64,000 bases of DNA from contig NZ_QBKT01000002.1 of NCBI RefSeq assembly GCF_003054265.1, positions 581,662-645,661 on the forward strand. The letters are read 5' to 3'. The translations under genes and the position numbers were made by a program. Below are positions 10,201 to 19,566 of the stretch, one piece after another; positions within the stretch are counted from its first letter, which is position 1, and the number at the start of each line of letters is the position of its first letter. Below the pieces are notes generated by a model that did no database searches, was not told the origin of the DNA, and saw only the letters and a list, made by a program, of their open reading frames with translations. The DNA comes from Kordia periserrulae (GTDB lineage Bacteria > Bacteroidota > Bacteroidia > Flavobacteriales > Flavobacteriaceae).

Positions 10201-12479
10201 ATGCAGGCGAAGCATTCTCAGAAACAGTGACAGTTACCATTAGTGTCACTGGAAGTTTAGTGCCGTGTACGGTTACCACAGATTTGATCCTAGATTTTTC
10301 AAGACCGATAGAAAATAATGTGGAAGTTCCACCAATTATCTGTCATAGACTCATGGAAACATCTCCTTCATGGACGGCCATTACAGTAACACCATCTGAT
10401 GCAACACTTACCTCACCACAAGTTCCTGTAGACGGAATAAGCTTTATAGAGCAAGATGTAGATGGCAACTACTTTATCAATCCAGTAAATGTACCAAATG
10501 AATTGGCAGGAGATGCCATTACCTTTAGTGTCAACGGAGAACTTATTGACGGTGTTTCTACGCGTGTAGCAAAACTTCCTTTTGCAATCAATACGGATGA
10601 TTTACCAGTATATACTGTGGTAGAATGGGATGAAACAGGCGCTATTGTACACGTAAGAGCAGCGCATATTTTCCAAGACGAAGAATACATTCAATATAGC
10701 TGGATTGATTTGAATAACGACAATACGCAAATCGGAACCGACAGAATCCTCATGAATCATAGAATTGAAGACTTTGGAGAAGGTATCGTTTCTGTAAATT
10801 ATAGAGTCACGATGAGTGTTGTTGGTTTAGAAGATTCCTGTACACAAAGTTTTGATGTCAGCTTTACGCTTGAGCGACCAACCTTAAACATTCCTAGAGG
10901 CATCTGTTTCGGGCAAACGATTGGATTGGATGTAAATCCAGATGATACCGTAACAACATCCATAGGCGAAGATATGATTATCGGAGGCACAAGCACAATC
11001 GATTTTGATTCAAACCTAGTAGCAGACGGCGACATCGGACAACAAATTGAACTATTTGTAAACGGTTCTCCAGCGGCGACAACTACAGTTTACAAAGTTC
11101 CAGCCAATACAGATGTAGATGCTAATTATGAATTTGTTCGTTGGGAAGGCGACAATTTAATTGTCAATCTTTCAGCAGCATATACAGTACCTGGTGTTAG
11201 CAATCCAGAAAATTATCTAGAAACCAAATGGTTTGATGAAAACGGAAACCCAATTTTAACAACTACGGGACATGTAATTCCATCTGGCGGCGATAATGTA
11301 GATGTAACATACACGGTTGTAGTTTGTGTACAATCAAGCTTAATGGATGCTGCTCCTTGTGAAACAACTCCAATCACAGTAACCATTAACGAAGATGCGC
11401 CAGCACCAGAATTACCAACGGATTTAGGCATCTCAGATAGATATTGCTGGAAAGAAGGTGACCCAACGTTTAGTGAAAACATCGGAATATCACCAAGTGA
11501 TTTCATTATCACATCACCGCAAGTAGGAAGTAGTATCTTAGTACAAAATACAAACTCACACACATTTAGAGTTTCTTCCATTGCGAATGCGCTTTTAGGC
11601 GAATTGATTCAATTTCAAATAAACGGCACTACGGTAGATACGACAAGGGTTTTCAAATTACCTTCAGAACAAAGTATTGCGCATGATGTGAATGGTTCTT
11701 CATGGGAAAATGGAAGCTATAATTTCAAATTGAGTCATACTTTTGATGATAAAACGTACTTTGATTACGAAGTAATAGACATTGAAACAGGAGAGCGTAT
11801 TGAGCCTGTAGCACAAGGCGTATTTAAAGTTCCTGCTGATAATGCCATTAACAGACGTTACAGCGTGCGCGTTTTTGTGCCAAATTTATGTACCACAGAC
11901 GAAGTAACAATCACGGTAATGGATATGCTTGATCCAGGAGGAACAGCAGACACCCCAACGACATTTGAAAGACTCAACTGTAACACGGCATACAATACAC
12001 GATTGGGCGATTTAGGATTTGGAACTACATATACAGGATTAAAAAACACATTTAAAGCCACAACATTCAATGACGCCATCACGAATGATATTTTATCACC
12101 AATGGAAAGTATTATATCTCAAATTACAAGAAGTACAGACATTATCAATGATTCTATTGGAGCATTAAGTCAACTAAATGTAATGAGAGATGGTTTGAGC
12201 AGAAAATACTTGGGGAATCCAAATATACCAGCCGATAAGCAAGACTTATTAGCACTAGATGAGCTTATGGAAATCATGTCGTTAGAATTGCTTCGTTGTG
12301 TCAATGAAAATAATGCCGAATTGGGAGGTCTTTACAATGAAATGATTACGATATCAAGTAGTAGAGCATCTGAATATGACGGAACATCAAGAACCACCAT
12401 TACGCAAAGCTATTTAGACAGTTTCACTACCAAAGATGACGCGTTCAAAAACAACTTAACCAGTACGTTTACAAAGTGA
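7266..12479 (+). CDS. Giant eCIS fibre-like protein with four Ig/PKD-like modules
   Basis: 1737 residues. The N-terminal ~830 residues look globular and helical with no family I can name; the start includes a glycine-rich turn region (IGVGVGCGLNIVSYSEGS). From about residue 845 to 1570 there are four degenerate tandem modules of ~180 residues. Each starts with a Cys-containing strand (Cys near 848, 1026, 1214 and 1394), then an SPSD/TPSD...ITSPQ strand, a LLGEL/FxVNGT segment and a VxKLP segment, an Ig/PKD-like beta pattern. The last ~170 residues are helical. Position after the Pvc12-like gene and before the tape measure is where tail-fibre or target-binding genes sit in PVC/Afp loci, so a fibre or adhesin role is inferred. 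A GC-rich palindrome lies in frame at codons ~126-140. Confidence 0.7.
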   Translation: MKTIEKKEPYLHTLNTRGNIYEEFLPDQVLTHKNLNKVVNYFEDQDRLSRVYLIGVGVGCGLNIVSYSEGSIITNGHIEIGQGVGVTTDGDIIKTETRRFHYYSVLTDRASYELFDGLQVYEIYEQEEAGRPTDELPLSSFTSNEPGSLKDYIVVAYVEDYTEDEGLCGGSGCDETGNKVYSNIKYLLIHKSNKSALVSEDTIYNSHNVLAYYDTLPELCMPRVMLTAENTLSGIDIQDQFTNSYALKNDLYTGITTIINRFNHRINFAKYGVNIPQITTYFDDIFIVQDESHVQYKYDLMKDLIDTYREIRELILFTRFECVANINAFPKHLLLGTLDEASRLQTRHDFYPSPTVAAENEDNLIAIRTLCIKFFNQLKEYKIPNVPTAAIKVTPSKGYEFKLSERTIPYYYETKNSLISNWSPWSVQLRKAKNQLGYHVQNLKNIDCIQKPLEYSHLDKDFYRIEGHIGKDFRLALRKINTLKAKYNLAFDVKAVSIGFPVNKVSLDDDKCDTKDYAILLQTWEQEFLCVSESATEFFSKYQFDDLGNNDTSTTIYSLATQEQQQVLQLFGKKKATEDTTNPEKISSRTINTNMEALDAGQQIESARYSQSLQYAIDEAYSYVGTQNVAGLYLATVALGIIDQAQGTVDRGSDYFFYTEAPIKIIAGLADIKNNFLESLNEVYVTEKWTALNNAIEALCAHIDQVLFAISEAGDDSTFGTRTHDKMYEYFIYELSKLCCLKGKFAWLKAQLDEIRDNLYRELILSRLIEKHPGAEHMAGVPKGGTFLMVYLGGTEELLEDDSILSSFNGIVQFDFALPYMCCSDCPPETIVYNVEPDVTLTIAKTKYCLPTDEGQQDFITSITDGVITSPQGDTFIVETDTGYAFDPTGVTDELLGQPLTFLVNGTTPVVPLEICVYKLPSDITTTVEFLSWNEAGINLDLSVNHELEALSYYSYVWNRADGSEIGTTKDLAAVFFANAGEAFSETVTVTISVTGSLVPCTVTTDLILDFSRPIENNVEVPPIICHRLMETSPSWTAITVTPSDATLTSPQVPVDGISFIEQDVDGNYFINPVNVPNELAGDAITFSVNGELIDGVSTRVAKLPFAINTDDLPVYTVVEWDETGAIVHVRAAHIFQDEEYIQYSWIDLNNDNTQIGTDRILMNHRIEDFGEGIVSVNYRVTMSVVGLEDSCTQSFDVSFTLERPTLNIPRGICFGQTIGLDVNPDDTVTTSIGEDMIIGGTSTIDFDSNLVADGDIGQQIELFVNGSPAATTTVYKVPANTDVDANYEFVRWEGDNLIVNLSAAYTVPGVSNPENYLETKWFDENGNPILTTTGHVIPSGGDNVDVTYTVVVCVQSSLMDAAPCETTPITVTINEDAPAPELPTDLGISDRYCWKEGDPTFSENIGISPSDFIITSPQVGSSILVQNTNSHTFRVSSIANALLGELIQFQINGTTVDTTRVFKLPSEQSIAHDVNGSSWENGSYNFKLSHTFDDKTYFDYEVIDIETGERIEPVAQGVFKVPADNAINRRYSVRVFVPNLCTTDEVTITVMDMLDPGGTADTPTTFERLNCNTAYNTRLGDLGFGTTYTGLKNTFKATTFNDAITNDILSPMESIISQITRSTDIINDSIGALSQLNVMRDGLSRKYLGNPNIPADKQDLLALDELMEIMSLELLRCVNENNAELGGLYNEMITISSSRASEYDGTSRTTITQSYLDSFTTKDDAFKNNLTSTFTK
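7642..7686. repeat. GC-rich palindromic unit inside the fibre gene
   Basis: A 45-base block that stands out from the A+T-rich surroundings. Outer arms AAGAGGA / TCCTCTT pair perfectly, inner GCGG / CCGC pair with bulges, and the core CGTCCG-A-CGGACG is a perfect palindrome at 7656-7668. It is read through in frame as about 15 codons (EEAGRPTDELPL). The structure is like a REP-type or coding palindromic element; whether it is repeated elsewhere in the genome cannot be seen here. Confidence 0.55.
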
Positions 12480-12494
12480 AACCGCTAAATCAAT

Positions 12495-14249
12495 ATGCAC
12501 ACCATTCACGACATAACATTTGAAGTAGATGTAAACTATAGCAATTCGGGAGTTTCTTGGGAACAGTATTATATAGATTTTTTTCAAGAACGATTGTTGC
12601 CACATATAGAACGATTGTGCAACGATTGGGATAAAAAACATCCAAACTCAAAATGTATTATAGATGCAATTGATGTGAATGTAGATACGCAACAGCAGGA
12701 TTTGGAAACGCTGCAAAAAGAAATCACGCAGCAAATTCATCAGCAATTGCGCAGCATTCAATCAAATGGTACAAGTACGGACGCAAATATAGTCGCAACT
12801 ATCATTAAAGAAGCATCGCCGTTTGAAGCGTTGTTAGTGTATCTTTCGGATGGAATTTTGCCAGCAAACATCTCTGTAAAAGCATTTAAAGAATGGTTGG
12901 GCGCTGTGGCGGAATTTACTCATGAAGAAAAAAACGAGTTAACAACGCTATTCTCAACAAAGTCGGAAGCCATTGAACGCATGTTGTCGCTGCTGCGGAA
13001 TGAATATGAGAAACTATCAACCATCATTACAACGCAACAGCAAATTACAGCACACTACGTAAAGCTGGAAAAAGCATTCTTTCAAGAATTCTTGAAGGAA
13101 CTCTGTACACAATTCAAATTACAATACAACAACGAAGAAGCAGCTATATGGTATCAAACACTTGGCGTAAGTAACAGCTTGCCGCAATTCTCAAAAACAT
13201 TGCTGCTATTGTTAACCTCTAAAGCAGCAAAGGAACACAAGCGATTGCGTAAAAGCAATGAAGCACAACTCACAATAGCAGTATTACAAGCCATCACGCA
13301 AAAAGAAAAAGGTAATCGTATATCCATTGACGTTTCAAACATTGCCACAATTCAAAAAATAGATACGCAATCATCCTCAGCTACTGCTACTAAAGAATCA
13401 GCGCAACAATCAAGCTCCAAACAAAAAACATCTGATAAAAATCAGACAGAAAATACTAAGGAAAATAAACGTTCGCAAAAAGAAGAAATAACCTCTGAAA
13501 CTTCTTCAAAAACAGCAGAACAAAAGCAAAAAAGCGTCAAAAATCAATCTCAAGACAATGATGTTCATGCTGAAGCAAAACAACAAAACCACAAAACGAA
13601 AGCGAACGATGAAAAAGCTAGTGCAGAGAGTTCAACTGCACTGGCGGAACATCTCGCAAAAGCGAATGCAGCCATAGAAGCTGACGAAAAAATAAAAAAG
13701 AAATTCAGTACAATCCGAGAAACACCAACGATTTACAAAAACACCATCGAAAACGAAATCAATCTCACCACGGAAAAAGCGGGATTGATTCTATTGCATC
13801 CGTTTCTCTCAAGATTTTTCGGCGGTTTGGGAGTACTCACAGAAAACAATGAAATCAATGACGTTGGCAAAGCGTGTATGTTATTGCATTACTTAGCAAC
13901 GGAAACAGAAGACGTCACTGATGTAGAATTAACGCTGGAAAAAACACTCTTAGGAATTCCGCTAGAAACAGTCATCAACTACCAAACACCACTAACATCA
14001 AAAGACAAAGAAGGTTGCGAAGAATTGCTCAAAGCAGTTTTGGAACATTGGGTTGTTCTCAAAAAAAGTACGATAAACACCTTGCGTGATATGTTCTTAA
14101 AACGTGATGGAGCACTTACAAAAACAGAAAACAGTATCAAACTCAAAATAGAACGGGCAGCACAAGACGTATTACTTGACAAAGTTCCGTGGAACATCAG
14201 TCTCATCCGATTAAAATGGATGGAACAGATGATGCATGTGGAATGGTAA
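12495..14249 (+). CDS. Contractile injection system tape measure protein
   Basis: 584 residues. The N-terminal segment (HTIHDITFEVDVNYSNSG) and the C-terminal GLILLHPFLSRFFGGLG near residues 429-445 match my recollection of the CIS tape-measure family (CIS_TMP). Between about residues 290 and 400 is a hydrophilic low-complexity region rich in S, K, E, Q and T. Tape measures run inside the tube and set its length; this placement is inference from family. It starts 15 bases after the fibre-like gene and is followed 27 bases later by the cargo-like gene, so all are likely one operon. Confidence 0.83.
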   Translation: MHTIHDITFEVDVNYSNSGVSWEQYYIDFFQERLLPHIERLCNDWDKKHPNSKCIIDAIDVNVDTQQQDLETLQKEITQQIHQQLRSIQSNGTSTDANIVATIIKEASPFEALLVYLSDGILPANISVKAFKEWLGAVAEFTHEEKNELTTLFSTKSEAIERMLSLLRNEYEKLSTIITTQQQITAHYVKLEKAFFQEFLKELCTQFKLQYNNEEAAIWYQTLGVSNSLPQFSKTLLLLLTSKAAKEHKRLRKSNEAQLTIAVLQAITQKEKGNRISIDVSNIATIQKIDTQSSSATATKESAQQSSSKQKTSDKNQTENTKENKRSQKEEITSETSSKTAEQKQKSVKNQSQDNDVHAEAKQQNHKTKANDEKASAESSTALAEHLAKANAAIEADEKIKKKFSTIRETPTIYKNTIENEINLTTEKAGLILLHPFLSRFFGGLGVLTENNEINDVGKACMLLHYLATETEDVTDVELTLEKTLLGIPLETVINYQTPLTSKDKEGCEELLKAVLEHWVVLKKSTINTLRDMFLKRDGALTKTENSIKLKIERAAQDVLLDKVPWNISLIRLKWMEQMMHVEW

Positions 14250-14276
14250 TTCAAATCATAAACAATAAATAAACAC

Positions 14277-17200
14277 ATGAGTACAGCACGCGTACAAAAA
14301 AATACAACGGAGCAATCGAGTGGAAATTCTTCTCGGTCAAGTTTATTTATTGCGCCAACGCAACTCAAACAAAAATCTGAAAACTCCAAAGAAAGCGAAA
14401 CGCCTGATTTATTTATTGTCCCATCGCGTCAACAAGAAACGAGAGGAAATCAAGAAACACAATCAACCACAGAAGCTTCTAGCTCCTCATTTATCAATCA
14501 AACGTTACCAAAAAGCAGTGTTTCCACAAATACTACAACACTAGAAGAACAAAAAGAAGAAGCACAAGAAGAAACCTCAAAAGAAGCGACTGCTGAAAAG
14601 ACGCAACCAGCAACACCTGAAGCTCAAAAAGCAGTGACAACGCCTGAAAATGGAGAAGCAAAAGCAACAGTAAACGCAAAAACAGGAAACACACCTGTTG
14701 GAAAAAGTGCTAAAGGAAGTGGTGGCGCTGGTGGCGGTGGCGGAAACTCGTATGCAGTTCCAAATGGACCACAGGGTGGCGTTGGAGAAAAAGAAAACGT
14801 CAAAGAAGAAGAAGCGCCATTGGTATTGCCAACAGAAAATGGAAAAGTATACGCCGACGGATTGATGAGTCAAACACCATCAAACTTTATGAGAGGTGTT
14901 AAAGAATCGGGTACAACGGCTTCGGAAGTTCAAAAAAATGAGCAAAAAACATTACAAGAATCTCTTCCAGAAATAGAACAACCTACGGGCGTTCCTACCA
15001 AATCGGCTGCGCAAAAAGCCAAAGCCAAAGCAGCGTCTGACAAAGTTGGTGAGCAAATAAAAAGTGATAAAAATACCTTGGGCGATTTGGCTCCGACAGG
15101 AAAAAAAGAAGGCGAAAAAATTCCAGAAGTAAGCCAACAGCCAGCAAGTACGGCAATGGCAAAATTGCGTAGTATTTCTACTTGGGGAAGAAGTGGTAGT
15201 GATGAAGATAAAAAATCGCAAATAAAAAGCGGTATCAATAACTTGCCAACTTCGGAAAGTGTGAATACCAATCCTGGTGAAAAGCCAAAAGTTGACTTGA
15301 CAGGTCAGGCAGATCCTGAAAAAAACAAGCAAAACTTAGACGAATCTACCGAAACAACCAACAAAGAACAAGCTAAAAATCTCGCCGAAAGCAAACTCTA
15401 CAAAGGCGAAGATGATATCTATCCAGAAATGGAACTCGAAATGATGTCGCCTACGGTTGAGTTTGCGCCACCGCCAGAAACTACAGGACTTTCCGAAGAA
15501 ATTCCAAACGTATCTGCTGAGGTTAAAAATAGTTTTGACACACAAGCAAAATCGTACATTGATCAAGAAATGGCACCTGATATGCAAAAGCAAAATGAGG
15601 AATATGCCAAAATGCAGACCGATCAAGAAAAAGAACGGTTAAAATCTGAGCAAGACATTGATGCGGAAACACAACGTGTAAAACAAGAACAAGAACTTGC
15701 GCAAAGTACCGCAAAAGCGGATGTAGAAGCACAACGAACCGAATGGCAAGAAGAAAACGAAAACGTCAAAAAAGAATATAGCGAAAAATCGGAAGCAGAA
15801 AAGAAAAAAGTTGATGGCGATATAGACACGCAAGTCAAAGACGCCGATACCAAAATTGCTACCGAATATGACAAAGCCAAAAAAGAAGCGGATAAAGAAG
15901 TTGAAAAGACCGATAAAGAAGCGGCAGCTAAAAAAGCAGAAGCGAAAAAAGAATCGGAAAATAAAAGCTGGTGGGACAGAGCTATTGACGCCGTAAGTAG
16001 TTTCTTTGACAAACTCAAAGAAGGACTCAATAAACTCTTTGACGGTTTGCGCGCGCTTGTAAAAGGCTTGATAGAAGCTGCGAAAAAACTAGCCAACAAA
16101 CTCATCGATTTAGCACGTGATGCGATTGTGGGACTCATCAAAGCCTTTGGAGAAGCCTTAAAAGCCTTAGTAAACGTTGCCTTAGCTGCATTTCCGAAAC
16201 TTCGCGATAAATTCAACGCTGCTATTGACAAAGCCGTCAATGCTGCGGTAAACGTCGTAAATACCTTGGCGGAAGGACTCAAAAAAGCGGTAAATGCGTT
16301 GCTAGACATTCTCGGAGCAGCACTCGATGCCATTTTAGCGGCGTATCAAGCATTCTACAATTTGTTGTTAGATGCGATGAAATTCTTAGTATCTGGCTTG
16401 ATTCAAATCATACGTTTCTTATGGAATTTACAAGTAGGAGCGTGGCATGCGCCAGGACAATTCTTTGGAGCCTTGGCAGAAGTCGCTTTAGGCGGAAATC
16501 CTGCAGAACCATTAAAAAACTTTGAAGTACCGATTGGACAAGAAGAAGCGTGGGCTGCTGCGATGGGGAAAAGTTCAGGTGAAGCAACTGCCGATGCTAC
16601 AAGTGCTACGCAACCAATTCCAGAGCATTTACAATCGGTATTGACAAAATCACAACTAAGTAATGACGATGTTACTATTGAGCCATATCCTGCGGTAACC
16701 TTAGAACCTGAATTACTCGCTGGTTTACCACCAATGCAAGATGGCGGAACCATGGAACTTGGAGGTGCTGGTGCAGATGCCGTTACAGCTCAACAACTAC
16801 AAGCTTCGGCTGCAGCTGATGCAGGCTATGCATTGCCACCACAACAAGTCACTGAATCCGTAGAAGAAAATGCAGAATCGGCAACTCAATCTGTAGATGA
16901 AGCAGCTGAAAAGCCAAATCCAGATTGGATAAACATGTCCGACCCTGAAAAACTCGATCATTACAACAACCAAATGTTGGTAGAATCCGAAGAAGTTGGA
17001 AATACCGAGCCAACTCCAGGAAAAGTAGCGTCGACACCAAATATGGACAACGATCCTGCCACGCTTATTACCAAAACAGGCCGTTTAGACATCGCAACAC
17101 GTTTGGCATTTATGGGACGTCAAATGATGACAGGATTGCAAGTATTCTGGAATAAAAACAAAGTTTGGATTATCGCTGCTTTAGTCACAGCATTAATTGC

Positions 17201-18608
17201 TGCGGGACTCATAGCGTTTTTTACAGGTGGTGCCGGATTGGTGGCAGCAGTAGACATTATTGTTAAAGCTTTGGTTATCATCTTTGGTGCGTATGCGGTT
17301 TTCCAAGCGATGGGACATATATGGGATTACGTGAAAAAAGCGTGGGCTGGCGATGCTGTTGGTGCAGGAAAATCCTTAGCAATGGCAATGGCGGTTATTG
17401 TGATGGAATTCTTGTTGGATAAAATCCTCTTAGGAATGGGGAAAGTCTTCAAGCGTGTCATGGCAGCAGCCAAAACGACTCGTATTGGACAAAAAGTGAT
17501 GAAAGGTGTCAACTTTGTTCGCAAAGGTGTAACCAAAACTGGAAACATCATCAAAAAAGGAGTTGCCAGAATCAAAAACACGCGTTTAGGAATCCGAATT
17601 CAAGGAATGGTTGGCAAAGGAACCAAGAAATTGAGTAACTTACGTCAGAAGATTTTGGAGAAATTCAAATTCAAGCGAATTTGGATTGAGAAGCGCGGAA
17701 AATGGTTTGAGCTTTGGGCAGAATTTAATCCTGAATTCCTATTAGCCAGAGAAGATGCTGATACAGGAGAACGTATTAAAGTAGAAGCAGATAACAGATT
17801 CACACCTGAAAACAAAGCACAATGGCGTAGAAATGCTGATGGAACTTATGAAGTAAAAGTAGATGCAAATTCTCCTTGGGAGAGTGCTACAAAAATGGAC
17901 GATAAGATTGACGTTCCTGCGAAATTCAAAACTGATGCTAACGGAAACATTATTGAAGATACGTATACACGTACCAGACCGAAAGATCCGAACAATCCTG
18001 CAGATGTGGATGCGTTAGATCCATTAGACAAAAAAATGCATCAAGCACAAGTAGAACGAGGAAATATTGTTGATGAAATTGCTGATAGTAGAAAAGTTGA
18101 TGGTGTAGAAGAAGCATTAGCTAAAAAGAAAGCGAAGCAAGAATTAACACCAGAAGAGCAAGCATTATTAGACGAGCATTTTAAAGTAACCAATAAAAAA
18201 GTTAAGAATAGTGAACAAATAGGAGATATTGGAGCGGAAGATGCTATCAAAAAGAAACATACTAATATCTCTGAAACTCACACGCATGAAGGCCCAGGCG
18301 TATTTGATCAAGTTCATAAAACGGAATCGGGTGAATATATCATTGTGGAGGCTAAAGGAGGAAGTTCTACCTTAGGTTCAGCAAAACATAATGGATTTAG
18401 AGTAGAGCAAGGAACAGCAGAATATTTTGAGTATGTTATTGAACGAATGCGAAATTCTGGAGGAGCCAAAAAGAAATTAGCGGATGAAATTATGGAGAAC
18501 TATGATCTCAATGGAGGCTTTTCACAAATAAAATTCTATAAAGCACAAACGCCTATTGACGCTAATGGTCAGGCATTAAACACTATACTTACTGAATTTT
18601 CAATATAA
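14277..18608 (+). CDS. Large eCIS cargo/toxin with C-terminal PD-(D/E)xK-like domain
   Basis: 1443 residues. Residues ~1-410 are low-complexity and probably disordered, with two LFIxP-type motifs (LFIAPTQ, LFIVPSR) near the start and a glycine run near 148. Residues ~420-560 form a charged coiled coil. About 560-740 are long amphipathic or hydrophobic helices with WNLQVGAWHAPGQFFGALAEV. A strongly hydrophobic pair of helices lies near 958-1020. The C-terminal ~115 residues are a distinct domain with D1344 and E1358-A-K1360 (FDQVHKTESGEYIIVEAKGG), the pattern of a PD-(D/E)xK nuclease fold as in polymorphic toxins. The next gene, 5 bases away, looks like an immunity gene. I infer a toxin loaded into the eCIS; the nuclease activity is a prediction. 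Confidence 0.7.
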   Translation: MSTARVQKNTTEQSSGNSSRSSLFIAPTQLKQKSENSKESETPDLFIVPSRQQETRGNQETQSTTEASSSSFINQTLPKSSVSTNTTTLEEQKEEAQEETSKEATAEKTQPATPEAQKAVTTPENGEAKATVNAKTGNTPVGKSAKGSGGAGGGGGNSYAVPNGPQGGVGEKENVKEEEAPLVLPTENGKVYADGLMSQTPSNFMRGVKESGTTASEVQKNEQKTLQESLPEIEQPTGVPTKSAAQKAKAKAASDKVGEQIKSDKNTLGDLAPTGKKEGEKIPEVSQQPASTAMAKLRSISTWGRSGSDEDKKSQIKSGINNLPTSESVNTNPGEKPKVDLTGQADPEKNKQNLDESTETTNKEQAKNLAESKLYKGEDDIYPEMELEMMSPTVEFAPPPETTGLSEEIPNVSAEVKNSFDTQAKSYIDQEMAPDMQKQNEEYAKMQTDQEKERLKSEQDIDAETQRVKQEQELAQSTAKADVEAQRTEWQEENENVKKEYSEKSEAEKKKVDGDIDTQVKDADTKIATEYDKAKKEADKEVEKTDKEAAAKKAEAKKESENKSWWDRAIDAVSSFFDKLKEGLNKLFDGLRALVKGLIEAAKKLANKLIDLARDAIVGLIKAFGEALKALVNVALAAFPKLRDKFNAAIDKAVNAAVNVVNTLAEGLKKAVNALLDILGAALDAILAAYQAFYNLLLDAMKFLVSGLIQIIRFLWNLQVGAWHAPGQFFGALAEVALGGNPAEPLKNFEVPIGQEEAWAAAMGKSSGEATADATSATQPIPEHLQSVLTKSQLSNDDVTIEPYPAVTLEPELLAGLPPMQDGGTMELGGAGADAVTAQQLQASAAADAGYALPPQQVTESVEENAESATQSVDEAAEKPNPDWINMSDPEKLDHYNNQMLVESEEVGNTEPTPGKVASTPNMDNDPATLITKTGRLDIATRLAFMGRQMMTGLQVFWNKNKVWIIAALVTALIAAGLIAFFTGGAGLVAAVDIIVKALVIIFGAYAVFQAMGHIWDYVKKAWAGDAVGAGKSLAMAMAVIVMEFLLDKILLGMGKVFKRVMAAAKTTRIGQKVMKGVNFVRKGVTKTGNIIKKGVARIKNTRLGIRIQGMVGKGTKKLSNLRQKILEKFKFKRIWIEKRGKWFELWAEFNPEFLLAREDADTGERIKVEADNRFTPENKAQWRRNADGTYEVKVDANSPWESATKMDDKIDVPAKFKTDANGNIIEDTYTRTRPKDPNNPADVDALDPLDKKMHQAQVERGNIVDEIADSRKVDGVEEALAKKKAKQELTPEEQALLDEHFKVTNKKVKNSEQIGDIGAEDAIKKKHTNISETHTHEGPGVFDQVHKTESGEYIIVEAKGGSSTLGSAKHNGFRVEQGTAEYFEYVIERMRNSGGAKKKLADEIMENYDLNGGFSQIKFYKAQTPIDANGQALNTILTEFSI

Positions 18609-18613
18609 AAAGA

Positions 18614-19486
18614 ATGGCTAATACATTAGAATTTAATAATTGGGATGAGAACTCATTTAAAGACGATTACGATAAAAATTTTAACGGATTTAAAGAAAAA
18701 ATGCTGAACGCAGCTAAATCTAATCCCAATACATCACATAGTCTTTTTAAACGGGCAATTTTATGGTTTGCCATAAAATATGTCCATAACGAATCTTCTT
18801 TTGAAGAGTTGTCTTATTATATGAAATTAGCAATGCAAGCTGCTTATGCTCATATACAAACTGAAGTGAATTTAGGAACAACACAAGAACTTTGGATTGA
18901 TAATGAAAAAGTAAGCTTGCAAAAAACATCTTCAACTCACAAAACGAACGTAGCTACATTGATGGAAATCAATGATATTACCTGCATTTGCCGTTGTGAA
19001 AAAGTGAAAGAAGCCATCTTTCGACAAACCGATCCGGGACCGTTTTTTCATAATGTGAATTTGGCGCGTTCGTATCATTATCCATATTACTATTTAGAAA
19101 AATCATTGCATAAAATTGACGATGCTGTAATTCAGCGTCAGTTGGATAAGATGGACAAAAGTGCGGAAGACTTTTTTAAAGATGACGACGAATGGAATGA
19201 TTGGTATGAAGCTATCTATCTTCCATTGAGTGCATTGCGCAATGCATTTTACTTAGGAAATGAAGCGTCTTTCAATGAAAAATTACAAATTGCTTTAGAC
19301 AAAGACCGGGCTTTTAACGACGATGCAAAAGGACGTTATGCCAATCCAGACAATTGGATTCCTTGGGAAATCAATGCTTTTGCATGCAGAGCGCATGACA
19401 AAGGTTGGAATATTACCGTAAATGATAGTCGATTGTTGATGTTTCTAGTAGAAGGTAAGTGCAATGTTGAAAATTTGGCACCATAA
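18614..19486 (+). CDS. Probable immunity protein (Imm49-like)
   Basis: 290 residues, soluble, helical and acidic, with no signal peptide or membrane segment. The C-terminal part (LPLSALRNAFYLGNE... INAFACRAHDKGWNITVNDSRLL) resembles the Imm49 family of polymorphic-toxin immunity proteins as I remember it; a PoNi-type (DUF1910/1911) protein is an alternative. It begins 5 bases after the stop of the toxin-like gene, the usual arrangement of toxin-immunity pairs. Its expected role is to bind and neutralise the C-terminal domain of the upstream protein in the producing cell. Family naming is tentative; the immunity role follows mainly from position and size. Confidence 0.6.
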   Translation: MANTLEFNNWDENSFKDDYDKNFNGFKEKMLNAAKSNPNTSHSLFKRAILWFAIKYVHNESSFEELSYYMKLAMQAAYAHIQTEVNLGTTQELWIDNEKVSLQKTSSTHKTNVATLMEINDITCICRCEKVKEAIFRQTDPGPFFHNVNLARSYHYPYYYLEKSLHKIDDAVIQRQLDKMDKSAEDFFKDDDEWNDWYEAIYLPLSALRNAFYLGNEASFNEKLQIALDKDRAFNDDAKGRYANPDNWIPWEINAFACRAHDKGWNITVNDSRLLMFLVEGKCNVENLAP

Positions 19487-19566
19487 TGACAAATAAATAT
19501 CCCTAAACGTAGGTACTCATTGTACACCTCAATTTTTGTATATTTAAAAAACAAAAGTAAAATCGT

